Shown piece by piece: positions 23,201 to 33,457 of a DNA stretch of 42,114 bases; position 1 is the stretch's first letter; the number at the start of each line of letters is the position of its first letter. The notes under the pieces were generated by a model that had not been told where the DNA came from, made no database searches, and saw only the letters and a program-made list of their open reading frames with translations. The stretch lies in contig PS015828.1 in NCBI GenBank assembly GCA_048213135.1, positions 1 to 42,114 of the forward strand, given 5' to 3'. This stretch comes from Reclinomonas americana ATCC 50394. Its lineage: Eukaryota; Jakobida; Jakobea; Jakobida. Position numbers and translations under genes: made by a program.

Positions 23201-23230
23201 CTGCCAAAGATCTTTGTGCGCGTGCACTGA
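17217..23230 (+). CDS. UBA1: Ubiquitin-activating enzyme E1
   Basis: A many-exon gene for a full-length E1 of about 1,000 residues. ATG 17217 starts MASASQAHPHVDEVDAEEEN; after a 465-bp intron the inactive adenylation half follows (YIVSGLNGVGAEVAKNIML). FCCH-type sequence is near 18590-18960. The active adenylation half has FMVGAGALGCEYLKDFAMMG and TDMDTIEVSNLNRQFLFR, binding ATP and ubiquitin. The catalytic Cys lies in KKCTVTNFP (20670-20693), with IEHCIQYARE after three introns. DFLMAVSNIRA, AGRVIPAIVTSTALICG and a C-terminal ubiquitin-fold domain ending LPKIFVRVH complete it. E1 forms the ubiquitin thioester passed to E2 enzymes. Three exons of 3-4 nt are needed to keep family spacing (listed separately). 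One intron holds a minisatellite. The splice around 18645 (after QELPVQ) is unsure. Confidence 0.95.
20516..20519 (+). other. UBA1: 4-nt microexon CTGT of the E1 gene
   Basis: The previous exon ends GTC AAG TGC AAC TG at 20449 (phase 2) and the next begins ATT GTG ATT CCG at 20604. Joining them directly breaks the frame. CTGT is preceded by ttggtgtgcacag and followed by gtgagtac, and restores the frame as N-C-C-I-V-I-P, with the same spacing as the N-V-Q-V-V-I-P of animal E1. Confidence 0.8.
20770..20772 (+). other. UBA1: 3-nt microexon TAC of the E1 gene
   Basis: It is preceded by cttgtgcgcag and followed by gtgcgtcattg. The introns on either side are 76 and 88 nt. With the CTG exon at 20861 it supplies the two residues that E1 proteins have between NFP and IEH, just after the catalytic Cys. 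Confidence 0.75.
20861..20863 (+). other. UBA1: 3-nt microexon CTG of the E1 gene
   Basis: It is preceded by ttgattgcatacag and followed by gtgagttgg; the downstream intron is 67 nt. The resulting sequence is NFP-Y-L-IEHC, matching the family spacing (NFP-x-x-IEH). Confidence 0.75.
22362..22815. repeat. Intronic minisatellite of ~31-bp units in the E1 gene
   Basis: About 14 imperfect head-to-tail copies of a unit like tcgctctcctcgctgttgct plus ctgtgtctctg. The unit is roughly 31 bp, so it is not a multiple of three, and it lacks stop codons in several frames. This explains the long open frames on both strands here. It lies in the intron before FLDKMKAEQELN, whose acceptor is ttcctggcag. Confidence 0.9.
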
Positions 23231-23569
23231 GCGCACCCGACAATGCGGTTCGAGGGGGTACTTTGAATGAAGGAGTGAAACGACTTTCCATCAATAGTTG
23301 GGGAGGAGGACACCAGAGAGAAGGAGAAGAAGAAGAAAAAGTTGCATGGTTCGTAGATCGGTGTGCGTTGTCGTCGATCGATTTATAATGCATAACAAGA
23401 TGACGATGATGGGCACGACAGCAGCTGTCTCGATTTACAGGCCTGCTGTGGAGAGTTGCCGAGGGTAGTCGAAGAGATAGATGGAGAGAGAGTGAGAGAG
23501 GAGGAGGGGGAGCGGGAGTGGTGTTGCGTGCCTGGGTTCGTGGTCGATCAAACTTCCCAGCCCAGTATT
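23231..23569. other. Convergent intergenic region between E1 and the ZNFX1-like gene
   Basis: Both neighbours end here. It holds a purine-rich tract (gaaggagaagaagaag near 23317), atttataatg at 23381-23390 and a GA-rich stretch near 23480-23515. No further gene was seen. Confidence 0.6.
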
Positions 23570-26500
23570 TCATCGGTCCAACATGGTGGGCCATGCAGGC
23601 GCCCGAGCCCCGTCCATTTCCGAGGCGAGTTGGTTGGACGCGAGGAGTGTGTGCTGAGAACCACCGACTGTTGCTCCACAGTCGGGACAGCGGCTGGTTT
23701 GCATGGCCCCGCCGCACTCGCCGATAAAGTATGGATGTCCGTTGGGGCATTTGAACCAGTGTCCCGCCGCCGACGAACCACCCAGCTCCTGTCGCATGGC
23801 GGCCACGATCATCTGTCGTTCCTCCTCGGACAAGCGATTTGCGATGGCTGCAAGAGCCTCCAGGCCTTCGTACCTCGGGTTCAACTCTCGCAGCTGCGAG
23901 AAAGTCGTCAGCGACTATCATGATATCACCTGTACACAAGAAAGCAAAACGCGAGCAGACGGACGCAACAAAACGAAGCAGTCGCTTTGCTTTGTCAACG
24001 TTGGCATGCTGTCCAGACGACTCCATGACAATCCAGTGATGCAGGGCGCGACAACGGTGCTCCACCATCACTTGATCGTCAGCCGCCACACGCTGCAGCC
24101 GAAGCAGGTGGTGAGTGAGCGACAAGTGCTCGCCGAAATGAACACCGCTACACACCTCGTACTCTGTGGCGGCATCGACGCGACGGTTCGCGCGTTGATA
24201 CGCCTCGGCCAGTTGTAGGCGTGCATCGTGGTGGCTCGGAAGCATGTCCAGAACGCGTTTGAAGTTTTTGATGGCCGCCTTCAAGTTGTTTCTGCACACC
24301 TCGCTGTTATTTTCAAGCCGCCTACTCTCACACATTCCGTGAACTGTGATGCGCAACGAATCCAATGCCGCAAAGCCGGCTGCCATACAACGCTTGCTGT
24401 TGAGACGACGCTTGACTTTGTCAATGTCGTCCAGCGCGTGCCGAATCGAGGCTGAATACCGAAGTGTGCGACGCACCGATGCCTGCGGTCACCAGCATCT
24501 GAGACTAAAGTAGCCGTGGGCACGAGCAAAAGAGGCACATTGGCACGCAACTCGGCAGCTCGGACACTTTGGGAATCCGATTGCCTTGTGCTCCGACGCA
24601 TCGGGATCGTCCTGTTGCAATCCTTTCATGTACTCGTCGAGGCCGGTAACCTCGAAGACGTGATGACAGTCGACAAGCTCGACAAACAGTGCGTCTCCAT
24701 CAAACTGCATCCATGCGGACAGGTGTCAGCATAACACGAAAACAAGCGTCGCAGACGACAACCGCGTACCTCAGAGAGAGGCATCATGTGAATCGGCTCC
24801 TCCATGTCACCGTTACAGATGCGACACGCTCGCGGACATGGTTCGCCACACACACCAATACACGTATGACCACACTCAAGGACCTCCTGCGATGGTACGT
24901 GTCAAACCGGATGAAAGCATAGAGGATCGATTGGTATATCTATAGCATACGAACCGCACAGGGACGCATGCATGGCGGTCGATCACACGGGTCACTGCAC
25001 AGTTGGTGACAGGCATGGTGTTCGCAGTGGTACGCACACGGTTCGCCGCATGGCACGCAGATCTCGCCGCAGGCCTTCTGGCATCGCGAGTGCACACAGA
25101 AGTTTTCACATGGCAGAGCGCATGGCGGGCAGTCGTCGCAGCATTTCTGTCACTCGGTGTGAGATGCTTACTTACAAAAGCGCGCCCGACAGCGCAAGAA
25201 GCTAATAACGCAACCGACTGACACTTGTGGCCACACAGAAGGTACCGCTTGCACGGCTCAGTGCACGGTACATGCTGACGACCACCATGACACTTGCCAC
25301 ACGTCCCCGCACACGAATGACCGCATCGCTCCAGCACATGTCGACAGGGCTCACGACACTCGATTTTCTCGAGTGGCACTGAGCACGCCACGTAGGCCGT
25401 GTGTCCACACGGAAGCAGTCGGCGCACGTTGTGCCCGCAAGGGGCGCACTCCTCGCTGCACTTGCTCTGCATGATAATGACTCACTCTGAGCACTGCACG
25501 CTGCGAGCAGCGACTGCCAACCGCTACTGCACAGACTGCTGAAACACACCTGGCACTGATGTCCGCAGGAGAGGATCTTCGGACACGAATGCTGGCACTT
25601 GTCGAATTCTGCTGGGTCAAGGTGGCACGGCACCAGCTGGGTGTGTCCGCACGAAGGAATGACCTTGTCGACCAGTTCCATACACTTCCCCTCAATTACA
25701 GCCTTTGCATTCCAGCATGGCACAGTGAGACTTGGGAGTGTATGTGCTGTGAGAAGAGAGGGGAAACGACGCCGACGATCGAAACAGCCACAAATTCACC
25801 TGTGTTCAGCCGGACAACTGCGCGGAGTCACAGTCTTTTCCTTCGTGCACGGATAGGACTCGCACGATGCAGCGTGGCAGCACAGCGTGCACATGTGACC
25901 ACATTCTCGTCGCCCACCGCACGGTAACTTGCAGCCGCCGAGAATCACGTCATCAAAATCACGCGATTTGCTGACCGACGTGACGTTCTCTGCAACACGA
26001 ATGTGAGCAAAAAGCACGCATGGGGCACCCTACAAACAAACGACATGTTCCAAACCTGGATGGTGGTGACATTGCAGAGACAGCGCAGGTCCACACGCAT
26101 GTTGCTCGTCAAATTCACGGAATACTTGCCGCCACAGACCGCAACCCTGAGACTCAGACAACAACTTGCGGTTGCCGATCACGTACATGGCTGCGTTTGC
26201 GCCGACAACAAGAATGAGAACACCTCCATCGCAAGATACTGACTGCAGACTGTACCATGTCGGGCGCGAGAGAGCGCGACACAGATGCGGTTCTCGATCT
26301 TGACGAATCCAGTGACGCCTTCCATGTTGGATCGAACAAGCGACAACAGGATAATATCGTTCTCTTCGCCCTGGTAATCGTCGATCGTGGACACACGAAC
26401 ATGTTGAATGTCAGACGTGCCGGGAGTGTTCGCACGATGGCGGCGGAGCGCATCTTTGAGCTCCATCACTTGTCCCGTATCTGTGACACCAGCACACTTA

Positions 26501-29500
26501 GCTGCGGCGCGGAAAACACTCTTGAGTAGTACCCTCACGCAACAAGTAGTAAGCAAAGTGATGCGGTCGGCCGTGTAGTCGCCTTGCTGCAAGATATAGC
26601 AGCAAAGTCGCACCAAGAACTCGGCCTCGTGAGGGTTCTTCTTGCTGCCCTCTCCGGTCTCCTGGTGCTCGTGCGTCACGAAATAGAGATTGCGCGAAAT
26701 GCCGCGAACAGACGGGTACTCCAGCACGGACTCGTGATCCGTGAGTCGCGGATAAATGGGTCGCACCAAGCTTCGCAATGTGCAATGGGCACCAACACAC
26801 CCTCCTAACACAACACTCACGCAAGTACGAACCGACTGATCTCCGGACGCATACGATGCTGATTGGACAGAGTCTCGTGCCCGTGACCGACTGCCACGAG
26901 GCGTTCTGCGCGTGTGAGACCGTCATCAAATTGAGTCAGTACAAACACATCGCATGAAGCAAGCGGGCAACTCACCAAACAGGGAGACATCGTGCTTGTG
27001 GACGCGAGAGAGGTGATAGTCGGCAGCATGAGGTCTTGCAGACATGAAATGTCAGCGCTTGACAAAGAACGGTGTGCACAAGAAGAGAGCAAACCGAAGT
27101 TGCTTGTGGTCGCCGATTAGCACACATTGTTGAACATCTTCGAACAGGGCGCAGACGGCATGCGCTTCAAAGATTTCAGCAGCCTCCTCGACAATCACCA
27201 CGGACGGCGATATCTCGTGACTTGACAGCAAACTCGCGTACTTGGCAGCAGCTGCAAGCAACTCAATACTCTCAGCAAAACAACCCAAACCCACTGTGCA
27301 GTCAACGTGACAAACCAGTCGTGGTCATGGCAATCACTTTGGCGGAAGCCATAGCTCTGCACATTTGCACGCACACAGAGAGTGCAACAGTGAATTTGAG
27401 AGACCAGGTGTCATTGTCATCTTGTTGTCACACGAAACTCAATGTCACGCTCCATGTTCAGCTCTTCCAGCTGGTGTTGCGCGTCGAGGTACCGTTGATT
27501 GTAGTCGTCGATTAGCGGACGCAGTACGTCCATCATGACTTGCTGACGCAGTTGACGATGCAAGACCTTGCGAACGACAGGCGAGAGCTGCCAGAGATCG
27601 TCGACACCAGCGAAATCTACGTTGGCAGCAGGGGCGGCATCAGAATTCTGCTGTGAAAACTCTCCGACAAGATGATCAACGCAACCAGTTTCCATCATCA
27701 GCTTGACGGCTTCGACTGCCTCGGCTTCGGCTTCGGCTATGGAGGGAAACACAATCAACAACAGAAAGTCGGCAACGCACTATTCAGCCGTTCGGTACCA
27801 TGCAGATCCGCAGGAACTGTACAGTGACGACCAACATTAGCAAGGACGAATGCAAAACAACACCAAAGAAAGGCGCAAGAAACATGACAAACCATCGCCT
27901 GGAGCTTCTCTCGACACCGCTGCGACCGGAGCGACATGTGGGTGTGATGTATGGACATAGGAGACAGAACAAGAACAACCCCTCTTACCGTCGTCGTTTG
28001 CCTCCGCTTGCTGCAGTGCAAGCTCAAAGTCTGCAAACTTGCGATCCGAGAACTGTTCCACATCGCGGTCGTACCAGCCATCGTCATCACCGTCGTCATA
28101 GTCGTCATCATCGTCAAAGGCTTTCGGAATGATGGTGAAAGCGCGCTCACATCGACGATAGGCAGCGGCCAGCTCTCGTGCCTTGTCTGGCGAATATCCG
28201 AGCCACCGTGCGACGATGGCCATTTCGTCCATCGGTTGCTGCCGATCGCGCTTCTTGGAAAGAATCTGTTGGCCTCGCTGAACAAAGTACTGTCGAAGGT
28301 CCGATGGAATTCGGGTTTGCTCCAGATTGCACACCGGAAAGACATACAGCGAGGCCAAGACCTGTATCTGCTCCTCCAGTTGCTTGGACATCTGACGCAG
28401 TTCGTACATGGTCTTCCCGCGACGACCCGTAAGCTTCACCTGCCGTACCGCTTCCATCAGAGTGTACGGCTTCAGGCGCTCGCTTCGCGACCGGCCACCA
28501 ATTCGAATCACGCTGGTTGTAGTGTCGAGAATCGCCTCCAGGAACTGATCGATTGCGTGATTGGTGTAGCACACGCACAGGATTGGCCGATTTCGCAGGT
28601 TGACCGCACGATCCGTGCCCTCCGAGTTGGCCAGCAGCAGTCGAGTGAGAACGAGGCCGATGTACGTCTTGCCGGTGCCAGGTGGGCCTTGAATCAGTGG
28701 CATCTGAGAATTGAAGCACAGTTGCAGCGCAGCAAGTTGACTGGGGTCGAGACCAAGTGGAAGGTCCAACCACGTCGGCTGCCGCGGATTGTGTCGACGG
28801 CGGACAAGGGGAATCAGCTCTCGGACCTCGGGAGACATCTGCAAACACGGCGTGTTGACCGGTCAGTCAACCTCTCGAATAGAAAGTATTCAATTGACAA
28901 CGAGCGCCCGCACCAGAGTTGAGAAGTCCATAGGCGCAGCCGTCAGGTAGCCAGGCGGAATCAACGCGCGTCGGTCATCGGCCGAAGCCAGCAAGTACGG
29001 ATAGAAGAGTTGAATGTCGTTCAACATGGCCATCGACTGCAGTCTACGCAGTACGTGCACCGAGGCCTCGAAGTAGCTGCTGGTGGACTCGACCTGTGAA
29101 CAGAAGAGACACACATGAATACGCGGTCGGCAACTCATCCCTGCGCCAATCATCACACTTCTCGCGTTCCGTACCATCGTAAGAGTCTCAACATCGGCAC
29201 AAGGCAACACGAGATCACCACCGGTGACTCCAAGGATCTGCAAATCGACATCCTCGCCCTTGCAGCGAGTCACCACTCCACAAATGACGTGCTCCTCAAA
29301 GCGGTCGGCGCTCAACGCGACGAGAGACCCGCCCTTCAACAGATCGCGCTCAGGGCCCTTCTTCGGTCGATTCGTCTGCTTCCTCTTCGACTGGTTTGCT
29401 TGCACAATCTTGAAGTGGTAGCACAAGCCCACGCGTTGCACCAGAGTCGGTCCTGTGCAGACAACGCGGTCGAAGACGCGCAAGCTGCGTGGAGGTCGGC

Positions 29501-31725
29501 GGTTGGCTCGAGTAGCTTTCCGCAACTCTTCGATGCCTTCACGAAGAGGTCGCATGCAGTCCTCTCGCTGCATCACCAAAGGAAGAAGAGCAAAGGAGAA
29601 CGGTACCATTTTTGAGAAACCGCAACAACACACAAAGGCGTGAACAATCACATTACAACTGACCATGACGTAGAATTGCAATGCCAAGTACTGGTCAATC
29701 GACTCTAGTTTGTGCGACGTGGTGATGTTGGTGTTGAGGGCCGCAGCGACTTGATCCAAGCGGCGGTTGTCAATGAGTTCCTCCAGCTCGGGGAAAAGTG
29801 GCACCGTTCGAAACTCCTCTGCTCCACGACTCACGGTGAGTACGGCAAGGAGCGTGGCACACCGCCTATGAATTCGCACTCACCAGTGAGGCCGTCGAGT
29901 GAGGCCGGCTGATCTGCGCCTGTCGCCTGCCTGGCGTTTGGTTGTCGACGAGCTCGCTGCTGCCGCAGAACTTCCTCCGCAGCATCTCGGGCCGCAAACA
30001 ACCGATCACTGACCGCGATGATAGCATCCATCGTGACAGCAGACTGTCCGACCCTACTTGCGCTGGAGTCCGTCAGCCAGTCTATCAATCTTCGAATGCT
30101 GTCGACGGGAATCAACTCCAGAGGGTTTTCAACACGCCCAAAAACGGCGACATACAGCCGAAGCAGGTGGAACAACAATTGGAAGTCACTGACTTGCATC
30201 TCGTTGCTCTCAATAGCGTCCTGTGTTGCACAAATTCCACACGCACACATGTACTCAGCATTGCATCGACCGACTCGTAGCTAAGTGTTGACTCACCTGC
30301 AAATACAGCCGGATGCTCTGAAGGCGACCGGTAAACTTGCGGCATGCCCACAATGCATGCACCAGCTTGATACATGCATGTTGTTGGTAAGTTGACGCCT
30401 CCAGCAGGAGAGGAACGATCTCCACCAGCCGGTCGAAATCCTCGTCGGAAGGGCAGGCACTGCCAGCGAAATTCGCCTCCATTGCCGACATGAACTCGGG
30501 CGCCGTCAGATCGAGTATCACCTCGTTCGCGACGGAAGAAGTGAGCGCAGCATTTGATGCGCCTGCTTTCACCCGCTTGAAACAGTCTCGAAGACGAACG
30601 GCGGGTGGCATTGGACCTGGAGGGAGGAGAGCTAACGTGAGCACACCACATGGCAGTCGCAGTGGCGTGCTTCACAACGAACTCACGTGCTGGCTTTCGC
30701 TGCTTCTCAGACGGAGAGGACTTTGAAGCCGAGGTCGGAGGAGATCGAGCAGAGGACGCTGAGACGGAGGAGGCGTGTTGAGAAACAAGGCACCCGATGC
30801 ACGGACGGCATGGTAGTCACCTTGAGCTCGAGAGGAAGCAGCCGCAGGGGGGCTCTTCGCGCTCCCATGAGCGCGCGGTGTGCGTGGGTCTGCATGTTGT
30901 GTGAGTGACGATAATGCATTGTGAACATTGTGTGTCAACACACCTGCTGACGAGCTGCCGACCTGCTTGCGAGGTTTCTTGTGGGCATGAGTGGCCGGGG
31001 GAGCAGCAGCGGTGGCCTGCTGCGCATGCGATGCAGGCGGTTTCGCACGCTGAGAAACTTTGGAGGATCCGGACGCTGCAGGTGCATTCCCCACGCTGGG
31101 TTCTGCTCGTCGCCGTCAGCGAGAACACAGCGGTAGAAGGGCGCAGTGAGCACCCTGAACCTCCCACACACACGATATCAACGATCGGGAAGAATGAGAC
31201 GAATGAACTCACTTTTGCGAACAGGACCGGCGGTGGGTATTGGGGGACGTGACGACGATGCACTCGCTCCCACGTTTCCCGATGCACCGCCGCCGGCTGC
31301 AGCGGTGGCAGTCGGGGTCGCTGTGTTGGTGGCACGCACGTTCACAGTCTGCGTGAGCCTGCCCTTCTCCAGCGCCTCCGCCACCAAGCCAGCGAATACC
31401 GGCTTACTGAGGACAGGAAGTGCGCGCGCACTCGCACCCTGCGCAGCAATATCCTGCATGGTTAGTGCGCCGAGTACCGTAGTAAAACACTTGGCGAGCG
31501 CGATGCAATCGCAACAGCATCGTCGTCTTGGCCAATCCTCATCTGAAACGCGTCATAACGGGAATGCTTCGCGACGTGGTCGCGCAACGATTGCCACTCT
31601 GCAGCTGCGGCACTTGCTGTTGCTGCGCTGTCGTCGAGCTCCTTGCGCCAAGGCGGTATACCAACATCGCACTCAAAGTACACCGTGATGGTGGCACGCG
31701 TGGTGCCACCGCTCCCAGAGGCCAT
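23570..31725 (-). CDS. ZNFX1: ZNFX1-like SF1 helicase with NFX1-type zinc fingers
   Basis: A large multi-exon gene. ATG 31725 begins MASGSGGTTRATITVYFE; the first ~110 residues resemble a PB1-like fold (EWQSLRDHVAKHSRY, RIGQDDDADI after splicing out a GTTGCG intron). A low-complexity Ser/Pro/Ala linker (about 30690-31300) follows, then a helical region (near 29900-30600) and FRTVPLFPELEELI and REDCMRPLREGI, characteristic of ZNFX1. The helicase core has Walker A LIQGPPGTGKTYIG (near 28690), AMTTTG and VVIVEEAAEIFEAH (near 27190), IGDHKQLRP, SNQHRMRPE, DDYQGEENDIILLSLVRSN and RICVALSRARHG. Cys/His-rich NFX1 fingers occupy about 24790-26000. The C-terminal RZ-type finger (GHWFKCPNGHPYFIGECGG, CPDC) lies near 23700, with SNQLASEMDGA at the end. 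ZNFX1 proteins bind RNA in antiviral sensing and small-RNA inheritance. Not every exon border is fixed. Confidence 0.93.
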
Positions 31726-31968
31726 TTGAGGATTGAAAAAAAGGCGAGGATGCGACGGCGATCGCGACCTGCAATTCCTGTCAAATGCATCACATTCCGA
31801 CCATGTTTCCGGCCACCACGACTGCACGTAAAAAGATTCTCACACCCGGGATAAATGTGCATGTGATCATCTGCCCCGCCAACTTGAACGCAGTTGGACC
31901 AGCGGTTCCAGCTTCTTGTACAAAACGCATTTCGAATTTTCCACAGCAGCACTCTGCAATATATCACA
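31726..31968. promoter_or_regulatory. Divergent promoter region between ZNFX1-like and EMC8/9 genes
   Basis: The two start codons are 243 bp apart. AATATATC at 31958-31965 stands directly before the EMC8/9 ATG. Other open frames here are short and without support. Confidence 0.4.
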
Positions 31969-33341
31969 ATGGCTGTGAGCTTGTCGACTGAGGCCTTTGC
32001 GACGGCGATTCTGCACGCGTCCGCACACCCCACACGCGCCGTATGCGGAGTGTTTGTGGGCACACAATCGGGAAAGCACGTGGAGGCGCGCCACGCATGC
32101 CCTCTCTTCCATCTCTGGCTCAACTCGTCGGCCATGCTGGAGGTGGCGCTGAGCATGGTGCGGGAGAAGGGAGAGAGGGAGGGAGGGAGAGGGAGAGGGG
32201 ATGTGGGGGAGGTGGGAGAGAGGAGTGTGTGCAAGAGTGTGCAGGAGTGTGCAAAAGTGTGTGTGTGTGCAAGTGTGTGTGTGTGTGCNNNNNNNNNNNN
32301 NNNNNNNNCACACTCTCTCTCTCTCTCTCTCTCACGCCCACACACATTTCTCTTGTTCTGAGAGACAGAGACAGCCACATTCTCACCTTTTGAACGCATT
32401 TGAGAGACAGGAAGGCTGACGCATTCTCTCCCGTTCCCTCGCGTTGGGAAGTAGACGCGTTCCCTTCTGTATCTCTCTCGCTCACTCTTGTCCTGGGAGA
32501 CAACCGCATTTACTCACTCTGTCTCTAGCGCACGCACTCCCTCACTCAGAGAGATAAGATAACAGACTCGTTCTTTCCACTTTCTCTCTCACTCGCACTC
32601 TCGCACACGTTCTCTCCTCTCCTTCTCACACTCTGGGGGCAGAACAACAGGCACGATTCACTCACCTCCCTTCTCATGCATTCGGAGGGACAGGAGGCAG
32701 ACACCTTCCCCGTTCTCTTTCACACACACACACACGTTACCCTCACGTTGCTAAGCAGACGCATTCCCTCCTCTCTCTCTCACACACACGCACACAAACC
32801 CTCACTCGGAGAGACAAGCAGACGCGTACCCCTCACCTCCTCTTCCTCTCCACTCTTTGGTACACGTATCCCTCACTCGGAGAGACAGGAAAGCAAACAC
32901 ATTTTATCTCGTTCTTTCTCTTTCTCGGAGAGTACAACGGGCTAGATTCTCCTTCCCTCCCTTCCTCTCCCCCTCTCCCTCCCTTCTCTACCCCCTTCCC
33001 CTCACGCCCTCTTTCCCCCCTCCCCAGGTCCACAACGAGGAACTTCACCTCCAACAAGATGTGTTTCCGGGCACCGTTGCGTCATCCCTCACCCCCCCCT
33101 TCTCCTGTCCTCCCTTCTCCCCCTCCCTCTCTTTCCTAATTAGCGTGGCCCACAGCTGTACGTCGAGAAGCGCTTGCTCGACGCCGTCGAGTGGCTGGGA
33201 GGGGCGACAGTGAAGAGTGCGGTGGCAAAGACGGCCGCGGTACGCAAGGCCCACGTGTCGGTGTTTGATTTCGACGATCACTTTGCCGACGTGTCGCTGG
33301 ACTGGAGGAATCCGCAGGTGGCTGAAGCGCTGCGAGTATAG
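31969..33341 (+). CDS. EMC8/EMC9-family protein (ER membrane complex), shortened
   Basis: Three exons chain in phase: 31969-32157, 33028-33075 and 33156-33341, giving about 140 residues. The start MAVSLSTEAFATAILHASAH, then HACPLFHLWLNSSAMLEVAL, and the end VFDFDDHFADVSLDW-RNPQ match the two ends of EMC8/9 closely. EMC8/9 is a cytosolic MPN-like subunit of the ER membrane complex, which inserts membrane proteins. Family members have about 200 residues. The middle part (the strands following the first helix) is missing here. An 870-bp intron holding a small gap and degenerate repeats lies exactly there, so exons may be lost in the assembly, or the protein may be truly short. The second intron starts with GTTGCG. 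Confidence 0.75.
32289..32308. other. 20-N assembly gap
   Basis: The gap is flanked on the left by a GT-rich run and on the right by a CT run, inside the large EMC8/9 intron. Confidence 0.9.
32340..32950. repeat. Degenerate repeats in the EMC8/9 intron
   Basis: Several imperfect copies of a motif like cactcggagagacaggaag followed by cagacgcattccc recur (near 32405, 32560, 32685, 32805 and 32870), separated by CT and CA runs. No coding exon could be placed among them. Confidence 0.7.
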
Positions 33342-33457
33342 CAACTTGGACGTATGCGTAGAACAGGAGAGTTGTCATGCGCAGCGCATTTTTTGTATTG
33401 GTAAGGGGCGCATACGACTCGGCGAATGAGTGAGCGCGAGAGGGAGTGGACTCGTGT

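Noticed and set aside
31740-31960. Minus-strand frame with a Cys-Gly-rich segment between ZNFX1-like and EMC8/9 genes
   Set aside because: It lies upstream of the ZNFX1-like ATG in the divergent promoter region, has no start or splice support and no recognisable domain.
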